Part shown: positions 23,126 to 35,090 of the stretch, in pieces | Numbering within the stretch: position 1 is the first letter of the stretch | Layout of the letters: each line of letters starts with the position of its first letter | DNA from: Cephalotus follicularis | Lineage: Eukaryota; Streptophyta; Magnoliopsida; Oxalidales; Cephalotaceae | Reading direction: 5' to 3' | Length of the DNA: 64,000 bases | Assembly: GCA_001972305.1 (NCBI GenBank) | Contig: BDDD01000061.1 | Coordinates: 766,510-830,509 of the forward strand | Notes under the pieces: model-generated | Database searches by the model: none | Seen by the model: only the letters and a program-made list of their open reading frames with translations | Told to the model about the DNA's origin: nothing | Program-made: the position numbers and the translations under genes

Positions 23126-24219
23126 TTCCCTGGCTGCGTGCCTGATCCCTCATCATCGGGCATTTACTCAGCATGTGATCTTGTGAACCACATCTCAAAC
23201 ACTTCCCCATCCTTTTCCAGCATTCGGCCTCATCATGATTCTGACGGCCGCAAAAAGGTACATCCACTAGCATTCTGTTGACTGTTACGGCCAGGTGTCC
23301 TTGATCGGTTGCATCGAGAACCACCTTGCTCCTTGTTATCGGACTTGTTTGACCTAGCAAGATTATTGCTTCCCTGCCCTTGCGACTGTACGGCCCTCGA
23401 TTGAGTAGCTCGAGACCGTTCTGTCCTCCTCTCATTAGCATCTTCCTCAAGAATCATCGCCCTCTCAGCAACTTCAACAAAAGAAGTCAGCTGCAACATC
23501 AACAATTTGAATCTGATATCTGGTCGAAGGCCTTTTAGGAACCTTCGAATCATCCGTGACTCTCCCTCCACAAGATATGGCGTGTGTCTGGCCAGCTCTA
23601 CAAATCTGGTCTGGTATTGAGCTACCGTCATGTCTCCTTGACGTAACTCCATCAGCTCTGTCTCCCATCTTTCACGCTCTATCTGCGGTACATAACCATC
23701 CAGGAACTCGGACTGAAATCTGTCCCAAGTTCTGTTGAGTCCACGGGCCTCCCATTTCGCTTCTGTCCTCTCCCACCAGTAAGTAGCTTCGCCCCACAGG
23801 CGGTATACAACAAAACTGAGCTTCTGCTCATCTGTACAGTCCAGAGCAGTAAATATCTTCTCTAGATCTCTAATCCATCGCTCAGCAGCAGTAGCATTCA
23901 GCTCATCATTAAAGGTCGGAGGATTCCGTCGCATGAACCGCTCCAGATCTCGGCCAAATCCACCTGCATGACAAGCATCCGGTGCTGGCTGGTATGCCCG
24001 GTTAGCCTCATACATTTGTCAGATCTGTTCCATGTTGGCCGCATTCGACTGCATCTGCTATCGGAAAAGATCAGCCAGATTGTCAAAATTACTTCTCTCA
24101 TCATGGACTGGAGGAACATTCACTCCTTCATTCATGTGCGGAATATTTTCGGGTACTGGCGGAGCATTGAATCTGTCGTCGGCTCTACGGCTTCCTCTTC
24201 GTCCTCTTCTTGGATCCAT
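23126..24219 (-). pseudogene. gag (N-terminal and middle part) of chromovirus G
   Basis: Starts MDPRRGRRGSRR on the minus strand about 90 bp from the primer site. It continues with the retrotransposon gag domain (phrases RWIRDLEKIFTALDCTDEQK, YWWER, MTVAQYQTRFVELARHTPYL, MIRRFLKGLRPDIRFKL), then a basic region and a zinc-knuckle stretch (CRNGQ-type H and C residues near 23150-23230). Gag packages the element RNA in cytoplasmic particles. This copy is not intact. Its right half repeats 29997-30306 almost exactly. Confidence 0.82.
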
Positions 24220-24306
24220 TTAGTTTCCTATATGGAATGACAAAATCATTAGGAAACATTTCACTAATTTCCGAGAAACTTATCCCAGCTAGCATATATG
24301 GAATAT

Positions 24307-24318
24307 GCTCTGATACCA
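24307..24318 (-). other. Primer binding site of G
   Basis: TGGTATCAGAGC on the minus strand, three bases from the LTR end GGGTGTGACA: an exact initiator-Met tRNA complement. Confidence 0.92.
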
Positions 24319-25664
24319 TGCTGTCACACCCCGTTATTTCAATACCATCAATTGACAAGCATATATGGTGATATCAGTATTAAACATACATTCCAGCATT
24401 TCATTCAATAGAATATAACAATATGCGGAATCAGTCCATAAACCAGAATATAAAAATACAACCATCCGCACGCATCCCATACTACGTGCAGTACAAGATA
24501 AAATATTATCCTTAACATAAGGAATACAACAAGAAAACGAGGTATGATTCGTTCGTTCATTACAAAAATACAATTCATCATAAGAAATATAACAACCTTA
24601 AAACGATAAAAGAAGCTCTCCAAGCTTCAACAGCAAGCTCCGAACGTCCTAGTTCAATCTGTAATTGTAGGGGTGAGCCATTGTCCTCACTTGGCTAAGT
24701 AGGAAGATAATGTATGCTGAAGAATATATGAATGCAATATGTATGACAGTTTGTATCAAAATAATGTTTCAGTGGACCAATTATATAAGCAGTCATGCCA
24801 AGTGGCCATAAACAGTACATTTGCAAAGATACCGCACAAGGGTACAATCAATTCATTCAGTGGTTGGGTGTCACATGTCGCTAACTCCTAGCACCAACTG
24901 TGCACCACCTAACTATCACCCTATACACCGAGGATGATAGAACAGGTAACAATTACTACCAGCGTTGGCAGGTAGTTTAACAGTAATTTCTGCAATTGCA
25001 GACAGTGGGGTGATACTCTGGCCAGCTCCTGGCACCCAGGATCACATCCATAGTCAGTGATATCCTCCATCACTAAACTACGGCAGTAAACATAGACAAT
25101 CAATTCAATCAGTACAATCAGTAATAATATTACATATATAATCAATATGCAATATCAAGCGTTTTCTTTAGAATCATATAACATTTCAGTAATCGTACAT
25201 CTCATGTGAGGAAACGATATCAGTACAGTGTTGGTTTCCAATTCGGAAACAAACAGTAGGTACCTCTCATATAGGAGGAAAATCAGTAGTTATCTTTAAA
25301 CAATAAGTGTTCTTTTGAAATTGATAGTAAATATCATAATTTTGGTACAAAGCCCATAAATGGTTTCAATCCTTAAATTATCAGTGATAGTGGTGTTAGT
25401 AGCACCAAACAGTATATACTAACATAGTAGTATATTCGGGAACATTAATCAAAGCAGTAATTCTTGTAAATAATAATGCTTCATTTGAAAATGGTGTTTA
25501 AACCGTAACATTGTGCATATAGCACATAGTCTCATTCGATCAGTGAAATATCAGTAGTAATGATGTTAAATAACATCAAACAGTATATACTATATGATGG
25601 TAGCATATACAAATCAATAGCACTGTAAAACAGTAGCAATTCAATCAGTTGTTGTGTAATTTCT

Positions 25665-25795
25665 GCCCAGACAGTCGACTGCCTTCAAGAACCAGTCGAC
25701 TGTTGGGTTGTGTAGTCGACTGCTAGGCTTTGCCAGTCGACTGGATCAATTGTGTAGTCGACTGTTTTCCATAACAGTCGCCTGTTTTTGCCCAG
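25665..25795. repeat. AGTCGACTG array, block 1 (G LTR)
   Basis: About six copies of CAGTCGACTG, the same GTCGAC core as elsewhere but with A/T-rather than C/G-flanked arms. Confidence 0.88.
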
Positions 25796-26809
25796 AATGC
25801 AGGCAGAACAGTGTAAATGCAGTACAATTCAATGCCAATCAATTCCAATGCAAGTAGAAATTAACATACATGAAATGCATGAACATATCTTCCAAAACAT
25901 AACACTACCCCTACCTCAATTTTCTATCCCAAGATCAATTGAGTGATCTTTCTCTTTAAAGCTTCCAAAGCCTTTTCCAAGCTTTCACCAACAATTCTTT
26001 TAATCTCAGCAGTTCAATCTATGCATGTTTATAGACACATGCATCAGTTACAGATGGTTCAGTAACCTTATGACAATTCCAATCAATACTAGTTTTAGTC
26101 ACTAGTTCCTTAAGCTTCCTACCATCTCCCCTTTACCCCATCTTAAGCAAAATGTCCAACTATATCAATTCAGTGTCTTTAAAAATGAGGACAGGAGATG
26201 TGTGTGTTTACACTTTAAGGAAATCAGTAGCTTATCATGGCAACTAATAACAACTACACTCTAATTAGATATCAATCCTTCTCATACTTGAACCAAAGTT
26301 ACATTCCATTTTAATTTCCATAATCCTAGAAGATACTAACCAATCATGATAACAGAAGATTAAGCATTCTCCTAGACCTTACTGTCAATTTACAACAACA
26401 CAGGGAGTTCGAATTGAACTTACCAGGAGAAGTCACAAGCTTGAGTTCCTTGTTCACTCACTCTTAAAGTTTCCAACTTCAAGTATGCAATTCCAATTCT
26501 CCAGCAATTCCCCAATCTTTTCACAGTTTTTCTAACACTCATAAAACAACCTCAACAGTTGATATAAGCCCTTTGATTTCGCCAGATTCTTAACTCCCCT
26601 TTTTCCCACATTTCTTCTCTCTCACATGCACTTGTCTCTTACTCTTTTCTCTTCTCAAATTTGCAGGTGGCAGCTCTGCAAGATGCAGAGCACATGCAAG
26701 GGTTCTCTCTGCATGTCATGGCAGCTGGTGCATGCCCACGCCACCTGTCCCATTGCATGCCACTCCCATTTCTGTTTCACCCCTGCACAGACACCTGTTT
26801 CTGTCGAAT

Positions 26810-26895
26810 TTCAAGTCGACTGCCTTATGTGGACAGTCGACTGCCACGCCACGAATCATCCCAGTCGACTGTTGCCCTGTGACTGTCAACTGTGG
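26810..26895. repeat. AGTCGACTG array, block 2 (G LTR)
   Basis: About four AGTCGACTG-like copies near the U3 start of the minus-strand LTR. Confidence 0.85.
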
Positions 26896-27065
26896 AGGCT
26901 GATTAAATAGGCTTACTTAGGTTATTTGACCCATTTACACATTAACTCATTCTTGGCATAAAAGTAAGGCATATAACACATTAATTGGACAATTAATTCA
27001 ATTAAAATGTATATTATTATAACAATGAAAATCAATATACATTAATTGAATTTGCAGTCATTACA

Positions 27066-27083
27066 TTCCTCCCTCCTTAAAGG
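27066..27083 (-). other. Polypurine tract of G
   Basis: CCTTTAAGGAGGGAGGAA on the minus strand, abutting the LTR start TGTAATGAC. Confidence 0.9.
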
Positions 27084-27111
27084 AAATTCGTCCTCGAATT
27101 TAGCTCTTACA

Positions 27112-27633
27112 TCACATCTCTAAAAGGTGGGGAAAAGTCTCCCTCATTTCTTCCTCACGCTCCCACGTAGCCTCCTCCGCTCCGTGAAAACGCCATAACA
27201 CCTTGACCATAGGAATGGTCTTGTTCCTCAGAACCTTTTCTATGCGATCCATTATCCTCGTTGGCCTTTCTTCATATGTCAATCTCGGGCTAATGAATCC
27301 AGGGTCATAGCTCAAAATGTGAGATGGGTCGGATACGTATTTCCGTAACATGGAAACATGAAATACGTTGTGTACGTCCGACAAGCTAGGCGGTAGTGCA
27401 ATCTGGTATGCTACCTCCCCCACTCTCTCCAGTATCTCGTAAGGTCCAATGTACCTCGGAGCTAACTTCCCTTTAAGGGCAAAATGGTATATCCCCTTCG
27501 AAGGCGAGATCTTCAGGAAAACATGATCTCCCTTCTCAAATTCTAGCTTCCTTCTCTTGCTGTCGGCGTAACTCTTCTGCCGACTCTGTGCAGCTAGCAG
27601 TCTCTTCTTGATCCTCTCTGATAGGTCAAACAT
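27112..27633 (-). pseudogene. Integrase C-terminus and chromodomain of G
   Basis: 173-residue open frame. It contains the integrase C-terminal segment (KGDHVFLKISPSKG, APRYIGPYEILERVGEVAYQ, HNVFHVSMLRKY) followed by a chromodomain-like end (about 120-170: VLRNKTIPMVKVLWR, EEATWEREEEMRETFP). In chromoviruses this tail targets insertion to marked chromatin. It lies just upstream of the purine tract, as expected. It is part of a broken pol and not a separate gene. Confidence 0.88.
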
Positions 27634-28499
27634 CGCACTACATATTCAGCAATTTCTCTCTTCATGCCACTCCACCAGTAGTTCTTCTTCAGGTCGTGCC
27701 ACATCTTGGAACTTCCTGGGTGAACACTGTACCTCGATTTGTGAGCTTGTTGCAGTAGCTCACTCTTGATACTCTCATCATCCGGAACACATATCCTTCC
27801 TTGGAACCTCAGTATGCCATCAGTATGAACGGAGAACTCAGAATCAGTGTCAAGGTTCTCACAGATACTCCACAAATCGGCATCACTATACTGAGCAGTC
27901 AAAATACGCTCGAGAAGTTCCGGTTGTGCCCTCATACTCGCCACAATCACTCCTCGGGAAACCATGAATGGATTCCATCTCTGAAATTCCTCCAATAGAT
28001 TCCACTGCGAAACCATAGCTCCAGCAATCATTGCCTTGCGACGCAGCGCATCAGCCACTACATTTGCCTTTCCCGGGTGGTATTGTATATTGCAATTGTA
28101 GTCATTGAAGAACTCCACCCATCGCCTCTGTCTCATGTTGAGCTCCTTCTGGGAAAACAAATATTTCAAGCTTTTATGGTCAGTAAATATTTCAAACTGA
28201 GCCCCATAAAGATAGTGCCTCCATTTCTGTAAAGCAAATACTATGGCTGCCAGTTCCAGATCGTGTACGGGATAGTTTTCCTCGTACGGCTTCAACTTCC
28301 TCGATGCGTATGCAATCACCCTACCATGTTGCATCAGAACGCATCCCAGTCCCTTCCCAGAAGCATCAGCGTAGACAGTAAATCCCTCATTAACCTCCGG
28401 TAATGCCAACACTGGAGCCGAAATTAACCGACTCTTCAACTCCTGGAAACTTGCCTCGCAAGACTCATCCCACACAAAGCTTGACTTCTTCTGAGTCAA
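27594..28499 (-). pseudogene. RNase H and integrase N-terminus of G
   Basis: 301-residue open frame. RNase H phrases are [50 protein letters not shown] and [14 protein letters not shown]. Then comes the zinc-binding N-terminal part of integrase ([35 protein letters not shown]). RNase H degrades the RNA strand during reverse transcription. The family and position are clear. The pol of this copy is not complete. Confidence 0.9.
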
Positions 28500-29735
28500 C
28501 TATGTCAGTGGTGTAGCCAGCTTTGAGAATCCCTCGATGAATCTGCGGTAATAGCCAGCCAACCCCAAGAAACTATGCACCTCCGTAACGTTCCTCGGTT
28601 GGGGCCAATCAACAATGCTTTCAATCTTTGAAGGATCCACTGACAATCCTTTACTCGACACTATGTGTCCTAGGAACGTCACATGATCCAGCCAAAATTC
28701 GCACTTGCTGAATTTGGCATACAGTTGTTCTTTCCGTAAAATCTGCAACACAATCTGCAAGTGCTGCATGTGTTCCTCAACACTCTCTGAGTAGATCAGG
28801 ATGTCGTCTAAGAATATCACCACAAACTGATCAAGATAAGGTTGGAACACTTTGTTCATCAGACACATAAAGGCTGCAGGAGCATTCGTCAAACCAAACG
28901 GCAATATCAGGAATTCGTAGTGCCCATATCTGGTTTGAAACGCAGTCTTCTCTACATCACCTTCTCGGATCCTCAACTGATGATAGCCTGTTCTTAGGTC
29001 AAGCTTGGAGAACACAGTTGAGCCCTGCAATTGATCGAATAACTCCTCAATATGTGGCAGAGGATACTTGTTCTTCACCGTCACTTGATTCAGCAACCTG
29101 TAATCAATGCATAGCCGCATTGATCCATCCTTCTTCTTTACGAATAAGACCGGTGATCCCCATGGTGACACACTCGGTCTAATAAAGCCTTTGTCAAGAT
29201 AGTCCTGCAGTTGAACCTTCAACTCCTTTAGTTCAGCAAGAGCCATTCGGTATGGTGCTTTGGATATCAGAGCAGTCCCAGGCTGTAGTTCAATGCTGAA
29301 CTCTATATCTCTCTCCGGTGGCAGTGAAGTGAGATCATCTGGAAATACATCAGGAAAATCACATACAACTGGAACTTGCTCTATACTAGGCGTACCTTTC
29401 GTATGATCAATCACATACGCCAAATAGCCTTCACACCCTTGCTTGAGATACTTCTGTGCTCGGGTATATGAGATGATCGGAGCAGTAACATTCTTCTCTC
29501 CGATAAACTTGTACTCCGTCCCATCTTGCAGATAGAATGTCATCACCTTGTTGTAGCAATCAACACAAGCATGATGAGCATATAGCCAATCCATCCCCAA
29601 GATTACGTCAAACTCCCGGATGGATAACACTATCAGGTCAGCGGAAAATTCAATCCCAGCTAACACGATTTCACAGTCCTTCATAACAGTGTCAGATAAG
29701 AGACAAGTACCCGCAGGAGTACTCACTTCTAACAC
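28500..29735 (-). pseudogene. Protease C-terminus and reverse transcriptase of G
   Basis: 411-residue open frame. The protease tail ([15 protein letters not shown], about 50-65) is followed by the reverse transcriptase (about 140-411) with [54 protein letters not shown] and the catalytic FLDDILIYS. The N-terminal half of RNase H follows in the next frame. The sequence is typical of Tekay/Del chromoviruses. This is the best-preserved reverse transcriptase of the window, but the element as a whole is broken. Confidence 0.92.
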
Positions 29736-29744
29736 ATATGGCAG

Positions 29745-30306
29745 TCAAGAAGTAACACCATGCAACTTGCGAGCAAAACTAGATGCAATAAAAGAATGTG
29801 TCGCACCAGGGTCAATCAATACATGAGCTAATATGCCAGATATATAAATAGTACCTCCCACAACAGTAGTAGATTCTGGCACATCATCATTAGATAAGGT
29901 GTAGACCCTACCTTTCATGATCCCTTTTCCGGTGTCCTTCCGCGGTTGAGCTGCCGCAGCACTACCACTAGCACCAGCACTCCCCTGTTGGCTGCGTGCC
30001 TGATCCCTCATCATCGGGCATTTACTCAGCATGTGATCTTGTGAACCACATCTCAAACACTTACCCATCCTTTTCCAGCATTCGGCCTCATCATGATTCT
30101 GACGGCCGTAAAAAGGTACATCCACTAGCATTCTGTTGACTGTTACGGCCAGGTGTCCTTGATCGGTTGCGTCGAGAACCACCTTGCCCCTTTTTATCGG
30201 ACTTGTTTGACCTAGCAAGATTATTGCTTCCCTGCCCTTGCGACTGTACGACCCTCGATTGAGTAGCTCGAGACCGTTCTGTCCTCCTCTCATTAGCATC
30301 TTCCTC
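29745..30306 (-). pseudogene. gag C-terminus and protease of G
   Basis: 187-residue frame. A zinc knuckle (CLRCGSQDHMLSKCP) and a Gly/Ala-rich linker precede the protease core around GATHSFIASSFARKL. The first ~310 bp match the other gag copy at 23126-23450 nearly base for base. On its right it adjoins the partial LTR. Confidence 0.88.
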
Positions 30307-30694
30307 AATCAGTAGTTATCTTTAAACAATAAGTGTTCTTTTGAAATTGATAGTAAATATCATAATTTTGGTACAAAGCCCATAAATGGTTTCAATCTTT
30401 AAATTATCAGTAATAGTGGTGTTAGTAGCACCAAACAGTATATGCTAACATAGTGGTATATTCTAGAACATTAATCAAAGCAGTAATTCTTGTAAATAAT
30501 AATGCTTCATTTGAAAATGGTGTTTAAACCGTAACATTGTGCATATAGCACATAGTCTCATTCGATCAATGAAATATCAGTAGTAATGATGTTAAATAAC
30601 ATCAAATAGTATATACTATATGATGGTAGCATATACAAATCAATAGCAATGCAAAACAGTAGCAATTCAATCAGTTGTTGTGCAATTTCTGCCC

Positions 30695-30810
30695 AGACAG
30701 TCGACTGCCTTCAAGAACCAATTGACTGTTGGGTTGTGTAGTCGACTGCTAGGCTTTGCCAGTCGACTAGATCAATTGTGTAGTCGACTGTTTTCCATAA
30801 CAGTCGATTG
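30695..30810. repeat. AGTCGACTG array (second G LTR, block 1)
   Basis: About six CAGTCGACTG-like copies, collinear with 25665-25795. Individual sites differ between the two LTRs, showing where copies decay. Confidence 0.88.
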
Positions 30811-31837
30811 TTTTTGCCCAGAATGCAGGCAGAACAGTGTAAATGCAGTACAATTCAATGCCAATCAATTCCATTGCAAGTAGAAATTAACATACATGAA
30901 ATGCATGAACATATCTTCCAAAACATAACACTACCCCTACCTCAATTTGCTATCCCAAGATCAATTGAGTGATCTTTCTCTTTAAAGCTTCCAAAGCCTT
31001 TTCCAAGCTTTCACCAACAATTCTTTTAATCTCAGCAGTTCAATCTATGCATGTTTATAGACACATGCATCAGTTACAGATGGTTCAGTAACCTTATGAC
31101 AATTCCAATCAATACTAGTTTTAGTCACTAGTTCCTTAAGCTTCCTACCATCTCCCCTTTACCCCATCTTAAGCAAAATGTCCAACTATATCAATTCAGT
31201 GTCTTTAAAAATGAGGACAGGAGATGTGTGTGTTTATACTTTAAGGAAATCAGTAGCTTATCATGGCAACTAATAACAACTACACTCTAATTAGATATCA
31301 ATCCTTCTCATACTTGAACCAAAGTTACATTCCATTTTAATTTCCATAATCCTAGAAGATACTAACCAATCATGATAACAGAAGATTAAGCATTCTCCTA
31401 GACCTTACTGTCAATTTACAACAACACAGGGAGTTCGAATTGAACTTACCAGGAGAAGTCACAAGCTTGAGTTCCTTGTTCACTCACTCTTAAAGTTTCC
31501 AACTTCAAGTATGCAATTCCAATTCTCCAGCAGTTCCCCAATCTTTTCACAGTGTTTCTAACACTCATAAAACAACCTCAACAGTTGATATAAGCCCTTT
31601 GATTTCGCCAGATTCTTAACTCCCCTTTTTCCCACATTTCTTCTCTCTCACATGCACTTGTCTCTTACTCTTTTCTCTTCTCAAATTTGCAGGTGGCAGG
31701 TCTGCAAGATGCAGAGCACATGCAAGGGTTCTCTCTGCATGTCATGGCAGCTGGTGCATGCCCACGCCACCTGTCCCATTGCATGCCACTCCCATTTCTG
31801 TTTCACCCCTGCACAGACACCTGTGTCTGTTGAATTT

Positions 31838-31922
31838 CCAGTCGACTGCCTTATGTGGACAGTCTACTGCCACGCCACGAATCATCCCAGTCGACTGTTG
31901 CCCTTTGATAGTCGACTATGGA
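31838..31922. repeat. AGTCGACTG array (second G LTR, block 2)
   Basis: About four copies, collinear with 26810-26895. Confidence 0.85.
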
Positions 31923-32091
31923 GGCTGATTAAATAGGCTTACTTAGGTTATTTGACCCATTTACACATTAACTCATTCTTGGCATACAAGTAAGGCATAT
32001 AACACATTAATTGGACAATTAATTCAATTAAAATGTATATTATTATAACAATGAAAATCAATATACATTAATTGAATTTGCTGTCATTACA

Positions 32092-32387
32092 TGTTGTGCG
32101 CGTTTCTCTTAGTTAAACGGTGAGTTTTAGGGACAGTTTAAGTAAGGGTTCTTTTGCGGTTTTAGCCTTCCTTCTTTTCTCTTCCCTGCTCGGGCATTTC
32201 TCGTTTTATGCCCTGGGTGCGTTTGGCCTGGGGAGCGCGGCTCTCCTCGTCAGTGTGTTTTAACACCTGCCCTGGCCTTAGCGCTAGCCTTGGTGTTTTT
32301 TGGGTTTTGGTTAGGGATCCAGGTGGGGGATCCTTCCACATGGCATGACCGTCCTCGGGCGGGGGTTCTCGGGAACGAGGCGTGTCA
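32092..32387 (+). mobile_element. D 3' LTR, piece 2 (LTR end)
   Basis: Matches 15977-16270 and ends CGTGTCA at 32387. No primer site follows, in keeping with a 3' LTR. Confidence 0.82.
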
Positions 32388-32689
32388 TAGGAACCAAGAA
32401 CAAGCTTCAATATATGGTAGAAAACTTCTCTACCTAAATATGTTTATGATTTAAACTTATATGCACATGTATAAACTGATTGGATAAATTAACTGAATTG
32501 GTATGCTAGGGTTTATAAATAGAAACAGAGGTTTTTAAAATGAAAATGGATAGATTTGAAGGAATGAAAATGGTTTTAATGGCTTACGGATGGTTATAAT
32601 AACTTGTATTGAATTGAAATTGAAAGGAATTTGAAGAAAATATTCAAGTTTCAAAAGTTTGATATAAGAACCCTAAGTAGTGTTGCTCG

Positions 32690-32815
32690 AAGCGTCGACG
32701 CCTGGTGCGGGGGAGTCACCGCTTAGAGTTCTTTTTAAAAGAAAATGGCCTTCCAACTGCTGACGCTTAGCCTTTCTTTTGTAGCGTCTAGCTAGGCGGT
32801 GCCGCTTAAGCTTTG
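32690..32815. repeat. GTCGAC-motif block in LTR I
   Basis: AAGCGTCGACGCC plus degenerate GACGCTT, GCGTCTAGC and GCCGCTT copies upstream of the TATA box. Confidence 0.7.
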
Positions 32816-33163
32816 AAAAATGATTTCTAAACCTACTAACAACCTTAACAGACCACACTTAACCTAATTGTCTACTCTTAAGCACAAACTGTCGATTCCC
32901 AGATCTCAGGGGTCATCGATTATTTCCTTTGGGTATTGGGCCGGCAATATTTCCTTTGGATTGGGCCGAATATGGGCCGAATTTGTTTAAAGGAGAAACA
33001 GAAAATTGGGCTTGAAATGTTTATTATTGTTGTTGTTGGGCTGGAAATGGAATCAAGAGAGAAAAAAAGGGAAGTGTGGGCCGACCAGCATGTTTATTAG
33101 CCCACATTTGCAAGGAATGGTAATGAATTGTCTGGGAAATTCCAGAGTCTTCCACTGGGTGCC

Positions 33164-33171
33164 TATAAAAA
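33164..33171 (+). promoter_or_regulatory. Probable TATA box of LTR I
   Basis: TATAAAAA following CTGGGTGCC, with a purine-rich stretch just downstream, about 350 bp 3' of the GTCGAC block. Prediction from sequence only. Confidence 0.5.
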
Positions 33172-33924
33172 GGAAAGAGGAGTGACTGGGACGGTTGTTG
33201 GCATTTTGGGAGAGAAAGAGACAAAGAGATGGGAGTTCTCTGGAGACTTCTTGTCTCCTTCTTCCCACTCTCTTTTAATCCCCTCATCTCCAACTTTGAA
33301 AGAAACCTAGAAAACAAAGGAAGAACCAGTGGAGGAAGGAGCTTAGTGCCAAGGCGAAGGAGAAATTGTAGCAGTTGAGCAGAGCAAGGAAGGTGTACAG
33401 CAGATTCGTCAAAATTACGGTAGGATCTACTTCCTACTCAGAGCCTTTACTCCTAATGTGTATTGTTATGAATACTGTGATGCTGAGTTTGCTCATGCTA
33501 GAGTGCGGCGAATGTTATAAGAAGTAGTTGTACCTCTCAATGGAGGAAAATCAGTAAATCATTTGACAATAAGTTTTCATTATGAAAACAATAAGAAGAA
33601 AATCCATATTTGTGCTTATAGCACTAGTTGGTTCAATCATCAATATTAAGTGTAACAATAGCATTTATGAACACTTAATAGCTATACAGTATCAATAGCA
33701 GCATCATTAGACAGTAGCAGAACAATCACAATTCAAGGGATCAACCAAGATGTTAGTATACCCTAATCATTCTTGCACAACTCTCGCAAGGAGTGCATAA
33801 GTTGTTTACTTTCTGTAATGTATCTACATAAGGCCAGGATTGACTTTTACAATCATCCCATGTGGAGGCCAGGGTAATTACATGTCACTTAGGCCTAAAC
33901 AACAGCTAATATCAGTAATTTGTC

Positions 33925-34040
33925 ACTTAACAATCGGCTGTTCATAAGAATAGCCGGCTGTTTTCATTAAGCAGTCGACTGTTTCTCCTTAACAATCGGC
34001 TGTTTACATTGAGCAGTCGACTGTTAAGTTAAACAGTCGA
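33925..34040. repeat. AGTCGACTG/ATCGGCTG array, block 1 (G')
   Basis: About six copies such as AACAATCGGCTG and AGCAGTCGACTG, spaced about 20 bp. Confidence 0.85.
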
Positions 34041-34954
34041 CTGTTTTTGTCCAGAAACATCAGGCAACAGTTTAATCAAAGCAGAGTATGCATGTACAAT
34101 GTTCAATTCAATCCAATTAATAACATCCAATCACAGAAAAATTATCCAGACATGATATACATATCATATCTTCTAAAACATGTCAATACCCCTACCTCAA
34201 ATGCTATCCCGAAATCAAATTGAGTTGATTTCTCTCTTTAGTGTCCAATGCTCTTTCACTCCAACAATCCTCCAATCTCAGTAATTAATCTATACAATTG
34301 CAGGTTTATAGGTATATGCATCAAAACCAGTAAGTTTTATTTGTTATCTAATCATGATAACAACTATAATCCAATCAATAGCTTATCATAATTTCCTAAG
34401 CTTCTAATCCCACTTTTAACCAATTCTCCAACTCCTTACAATTCCTACTATAGAGACATGTTAATAGTAGATATACAACTGTAATCAGTAGGTTATATCT
34501 AACTATTAGCCATAACAACAGCCAGTGAGCTCGAATTAGAGACTTACCAGGAAGAATCAAGCTTTAACTTCCACTTTGAACTCAAACCTTCAACATGCAT
34601 TCCAAGACTTCCTTCAGCAAGAGTTTCTCTATTTTCTCAGTGATTTCTAACACTCACATTCAACTCTCACAGCTGATATAGAGGTTTTAAAAACCTTAGA
34701 ACTCGTCAGATCCCATTAATTCAACCTTCTCCTTTCTCTCTCTCTCTCTCTCACATGCACATTTCTTTCTTTTGTTCTTTCTCACCTGTTTTTGCAGGTT
34801 GCAGGTCTGCAGGTCTGCAGAAGGAATAGAGAACATGCAAGACATCACCCTTGCATGTTGATACAGCTGGTGGCATGCATACAACACCTGTCCATTGCAT
34901 GCCACACCTCTGCTCTGTCTCGCGCCATGCACAGACACTTTTCCTGTGCTTTAC

Positions 34955-35090
34955 CAGTCGACTGTATTTACTTGGCAATCGACTGTCCACTCCACGAATC
35001 AACCAGTCGACTGTTCCCCTGAGACTGTCAGCTGTTCATCCATAAACTAGGCAGTCGACTATTACCCTGTGACAGTCGGCTATAGGTGGC
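34955..35090. repeat. AGTCGACTG array, block 2 (G')
   Basis: About six copies (CCAGTCGACTG, GGCAATCGACTG, GACAGTCGGCT) near the U3 end of the minus-strand LTR. Confidence 0.85.

Larger units (their letters stand above)
24322..27065 (-). mobile_element. Complete LTR of chromovirus G
   Basis: The 2744-bp LTR has element-strand ends TGTAATGACTGC and GGGGTGTGACA. It is flanked by a purine tract on one side and a primer site on the other, so it is an internal LTR of a tandem. A likely TATA element lies near 26560-26570 (minus strand, CTTATATCAAC). It carries two AGTCGACTG arrays. The plus-strand frame at 26626-26910 recurs in the second LTR but is antisense. Confidence 0.9.
23126..32091 (-). mobile_element. 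Chromovirus G (Ty3/gypsy, Tekay/Del-like), tandem arrangement
   Basis: Reading the minus strand from 32091: partial LTR (32091-30307), gag C-terminus and protease (30306-29745), protease-reverse transcriptase (29735-28500), RNase H and integrase N-terminus (28499-27594), integrase C-terminus with chromodomain (27633-27112), purine tract, complete LTR (27065-24322), primer site, then gag again (24219-23126). One LTR thus serves as 3' LTR of one copy and 5' LTR of a second, as left by LTR-LTR recombination between tandem copies. The two LTRs and the two gag segments (23126-23450 and 29997-30306) differ by only 1-3 percent, so this is young, likely below 1 million years. It is inserted in the D 3' LTR. 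It is broken, with several breaks and missing parts. Confidence 0.85.
30307..32091 (-). mobile_element. Partial LTR of chromovirus G (second copy)
   Basis: 1785 bp matching 25285-27065 with about 1-3 percent differences, ending TTACA at 32091 next to D sequence. It holds the same two AGTCGACTG blocks (30695-30810 and 31840-31920) and the same antisense frame (31652-31936). Confidence 0.9.
2821..32387 (+). mobile_element. Ty3/gypsy element D, nested over ~29.6 kb
   Basis: The parts, in order, are: 5' LTR in three pieces (2821-3376, 5997-7461, 15583-16270), primer site (16278-16289), gag start (16400-16654), and 3' LTR in two pieces (20783-23125, 32092-32387). Pieces of the two LTRs match each other: 2821-7461 with about 21000-22830, 15583-15846 with 22886-23125, and 15977-16270 with 32092-32387. 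The LTR is about 3 kb. Inside D lie a solo gypsy LTR, copia E, SIRE-like F and chromovirus G. D is broken and very incomplete internally. It must be older than all four of its guests, and it appears to sit in gypsy LTR I, which continues at 32388. Confidence 0.7.
32388..33514 (+). mobile_element. Old Ty3/gypsy LTR I, promoter-proximal part
   Basis: Unique within the window apart from its end region. It holds a GTCGAC block (32690-32815), a TATA box (33164-33171) and a leader-like stretch ending near TTACGGTAGGATCTACTTCC, which resembles the LTR H stretch near 39750. I assign it to the LTR that ends at 37447, interrupted by later insertions. It has no recognisable gene; frames at 33024-33317 overlap in several phases. 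Confidence 0.5.

Noticed and set aside
26626-26910. Plus-strand 94-codon frame repeated at 31652-31936
   Set aside because: Antisense frame in two nearly identical G LTRs; no domain.
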